From assembly GCA_947625935.1 (NCBI GenBank), contig CANQQE010000006.1, forward strand, positions 81,062 through 145,061: a DNA stretch of 64,000 bases, read 5' to 3'. The stretch is from an uncultured Muribaculaceae bacterium (lineage in GTDB: Bacteria; Bacteroidota; Bacteroidia; Bacteroidales; Muribaculaceae). Positions 62,812 through 64,000 of the stretch are shown one piece after another; the first letter of the stretch is position 1; each line of letters begins with the position of its first letter. The position numbers and the translations under genes were made by a program. A model generated the notes under the pieces. It saw nothing but the letters and a program-made list of their open reading frames with translations. It was not told the origin of the DNA and made no database searches.

Positions 62812-63434
62812 ACCTCTTTTCGCGCTTTATTGTTGAGGATGTATCCCGGCACAATCATCATGGCGACGAATGCAATGATGAAAAAAGGCATAAACCAGGA
62901 TGCGTATAGCGCAATATCGCCAGCAATGCAAGCCATTGTGAACAGACCGGCAGACAGACCTATCGCGCCGCCAATAATCAGAGATTTTTCCTTGACGACA
63001 ATTCCTGACGCAATTTCGGCGAAAGGAACGATTATCAATGCGATAGCAAACATCATTGACCATGCGTCAATACCTCCGACAAGCAAAAATGCGAGACAGA
63101 TAGCCGTACCGGCAATCGCGCTGAAACCAACCGTAGACCATATGCGGGACATCACGGTGTCTGAATGGTTTTTGACACCCCTCTCGCGTTGCATTCTTTT
63201 GTCCATTATTGGAGTCAGCGTGCCTCCGATAATCCAGAGCAGGAACCACAGCCAGTTCCATACCGGATTATGAGTGAATCCGATAAGGGCCCATATAAGT
63301 GCCGAAATGACTACTGTCAGATAGCCCCACATCAGCATGATGCGGCCATCGCCTATGTAGCGCTGTTTGGTGCGAGCTATCATAGATGTTATCACATCTA
63401 TGCTCTCTTTTTCGGTGAGTTTTCTTTCTTCCAT
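62808..63434 (-). CDS. Multi-pass membrane protein, partner of the winged-helix regulator
   Basis: 208 residues with about six hydrophobic helices (near 32-52, 57-75, 100-118, 124-143, 150-172, 178-200) and a charged 30-residue N-terminus. I recognise no transporter or enzyme motif. Gene order (membrane protein then winged-helix regulator, overlapping ATGA) is a repeated theme in Bacteroidetes. It suggests the regulator controls the membrane protein in response to an envelope signal, which is inference. Start ATG at 63434. Confidence 0.8.
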   Translation of the reverse strand: MEERKLTEKESIDVITSMIARTKQRYIGDGRIMLMWGYLTVVISALIWALIGFTHNPVWNWLWFLLWIIGGTLTPIMDKRMQRERGVKNHSDTVMSRIWSTVGFSAIAGTAICLAFLLVGGIDAWSMMFAIALIIVPFAEIASGIVVKEKSLIIGGAIGLSAGLFTMACIAGDIALYASWFMPFFIIAFVAMMIVPGYILNNKARKEV

Positions 63435-63461
63435 TTGATAGGAGTTTGTGGGTTTGCACTC

Positions 63462-63478
63462 GGTTTATATTATAAACC
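63462..63478. promoter_or_regulatory. 17-bp palindromic operator, leader site
   Basis: GGTTTATATTATAAACC is a perfect palindrome around one central base. It lies in the leader of the membrane-protein/regulator operon, about 30-45 bases before the start codon. It is the reverse complement of the second copy at 63542-63558. Confidence 0.75.
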
Positions 63479-63489
63479 ATTTATTTCTG

Positions 63490-63519
63490 AAAAAAGAGCG
63501 GTCGCGCGGTTCCGCTCTT
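63490..63519 (-). terminator. Terminator-like hairpin at the 5' end of the regulator-operon leader
   Basis: On the minus strand AAGAGCGG (63519-63512) pairs with CCGCTCTT (63501-63494), then T-run. It starts only a few bases after the predicted transcription start, so it acts as an early attenuator or a 5' stabilising hairpin. Confidence 0.6.
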
Positions 63520-63529
63520 GATTCGAGTG

Positions 63530-63561
63530 CAAAATTAATAAGGTTTATAATATAAACCAAA
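63530..63561 (-). promoter_or_regulatory. Promoter of the membrane-protein/winged-helix operon with operator in its spacer
   Basis: On the minus strand TTTG (63561-63558), a 20-bp spacer, then TAATTTTG (63537-63530). The palindrome GGTTTATAATATAAACC (63542-63558) fills the spacer, the classical position for a repressor that blocks RNA polymerase. Confidence 0.75.
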
Positions 63562-63600
63562 TTTTTCAAGGAAAAGTCCGAAAAAAAATTTTCAGTGTTT

Positions 63601-63640
63601 CAATCTATCGCCGCCACAGGCGGCCCTGGCGGTGAGATTG
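63601..63640. repeat. Long imperfect hairpin
   Basis: CAATCTATCGCCGCCA (63601-63616) pairs with TGGCGGTGAGATTG (63627-63640) with a small bulge, loop CAGGCGGCCC. On the plus strand it is followed by CTATATATTTTTAAG. It may be a terminator for plus-strand transcription or part of an RNA element. Confidence 0.5.
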
Positions 63641-63684
63641 CTATATATTTTTAAGTTCCATATGAGTTGAAACGAACAGACACG

Positions 63685-63950
63685 AAAAAACCGCAGAGCT
63701 ACTTGATAGTCTGCGGTTTGTCCGTCTTAGGCTGATTTTGCCGCCTTATTACTTTGTATGGATTGATGCAAAACAAGTTTGCATCTATCCAGGTTGCGGA
63801 AAGACAGGGTCTTCCTTATTACTCAAACCCCTCTGATTGTCAGATGGTTATAATAGCTGCTTGATATGTGGTTGCCGGTTAGTAACCGTTTTGAAAAAGG
63901 CTTTTCAATCGGCAAACTCCCGCCTCTGCGAGAGCAAGAACCTGAGTTCG
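63685..63950 (-). ncRNA. Candidate structured non-coding RNA, about 265 nt
   Basis: On the minus strand a promoter (GTTG at 63986-63983, 20-bp spacer, TAACTTTG at 63962-63955) precedes a region with no long frame but many hairpins. These include TTGAAAA/TTTTCAA, CGGTT/AACCG, CTGA/TCAG, GGAAGAC/GTCTTTCC and GATGCAAA/TTTGCATC. It ends in AAACCGCAG/CTGCGGTTT (63719-63688) with a T-run, an intrinsic terminator. I see no signature of tmRNA, RNase P or SRP RNA. 6S RNA or a family-specific RNA is possible. Confidence 0.5.
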
Positions 63951-64000
63951 ATTACAAAGTTACAAATTTTATCTGATAATCACAACATTGCAATCGCCCT

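Larger units (their letters stand above)
63562..64000. other. Right-end non-coding region
   Basis: About 440 bp without a supported gene on either strand. It contains a long hairpin at 63601-63640 and a structured RNA candidate on the minus strand with its own promoter and terminator; both are listed separately. Confidence 0.6.

Noticed and set aside
62677-63273. 198-residue open frame on the plus strand
   Set aside because: Antisense to the winged-helix and membrane-protein genes, which overlap in the ATGA fashion of real operons.

Overview
The window is chromosomal DNA of a gut-type Bacteroidales bacterium, most likely Muribaculaceae or a near relative (family placement is inference). The evidence is the many promoter -7 boxes of the form TAnnTTTG, twice with a TTTG box 19 bp upstream; start codons without Shine-Dalgarno sequences; an UpxY-type antiterminator heading a polysaccharide locus; the block parA-parB-DUF5683-LysM lytic transglycosylase; a TonB-dependent receptor with a CarboxypepD_reg domain; and EFR1-type ferredoxin, DUF2027/Smr and TamB proteins typical of the phylum. 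There is no transposase gene, prophage, CRISPR array or rRNA.

Layout. 1-8.5 kb: valS (C-terminus outside the window), a 326-bp MITE-like element, a patatin lipase, a cytoplasmic GH13 enzyme, prs, and a convergent TonB receptor. 8.6-22 kb: a surface polysaccharide operon (upxY, acyltransferase, ugd, four glycosyltransferases, an EpsG/Wzy-like polymerase, DegT aminotransferase, HAD protein, gmd, fcl, WecA-like initiating transferase) closed by a perfect 46-bp palindrome; its middle is visibly A+T-richer than the rest. 22-30.4 kb: rpmH, a muropeptide-degrading pair (NlpC/P60 and dipeptide epimerase), an OmpA lipoprotein, a DMT exporter, an AlkD-like protein, PBP1A and an RNase D-like exonuclease. 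30.6-35.1 kb: biotin operon bioA-bioF-bioGC-bioD, with a fused BioG-BioC. 35.1-39.5 kb: cell-wall and chromosome-segregation block. 39.7-54.4 kb: a duplicated-domain lipoprotein, a membrane-bound LuxR-type regulator, aroE, a YeiH exporter, comEC, a FolK-like protein, tamB, a nucleotidyltransferase, Smr and ferredoxin proteins. 54.4-59.5 kb: surE, obgE and three genes resembling PtmE, CMP-sialate/legionaminate synthetase and a hydrolysing 2-epimerase, just downstream of an initiator tRNA. 59.7-64 kb: an orphan histidine kinase, a candidate small RNA, a sugar acetyltransferase, a winged-helix regulator with a membrane partner, and a structured RNA candidate at the window edge.

The genes combine into several pathways. 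ugd, gmd and fcl supply UDP-glucuronate and GDP-fucose to the polysaccharide operon. The ptmE/neuA/neuC-like trio looks like part of a nonulosonic-acid route whose synthase is elsewhere. NlpC/P60 plus epimerase process peptidoglycan peptides, beside PBP1A and MltD-type wall enzymes. The four-gene biotin operon covers pimelate formation to dethiobiotin.

The most unusual non-coding features lie near the right end: two identical-class 17-bp palindromes bracketing the promoter and leader of the winged-helix operon, with a terminator-like hairpin at the 5' end of that leader; an independent ~265-nt multi-hairpin transcript candidate; and a ~68-nt sRNA candidate with a full promoter and terminator.
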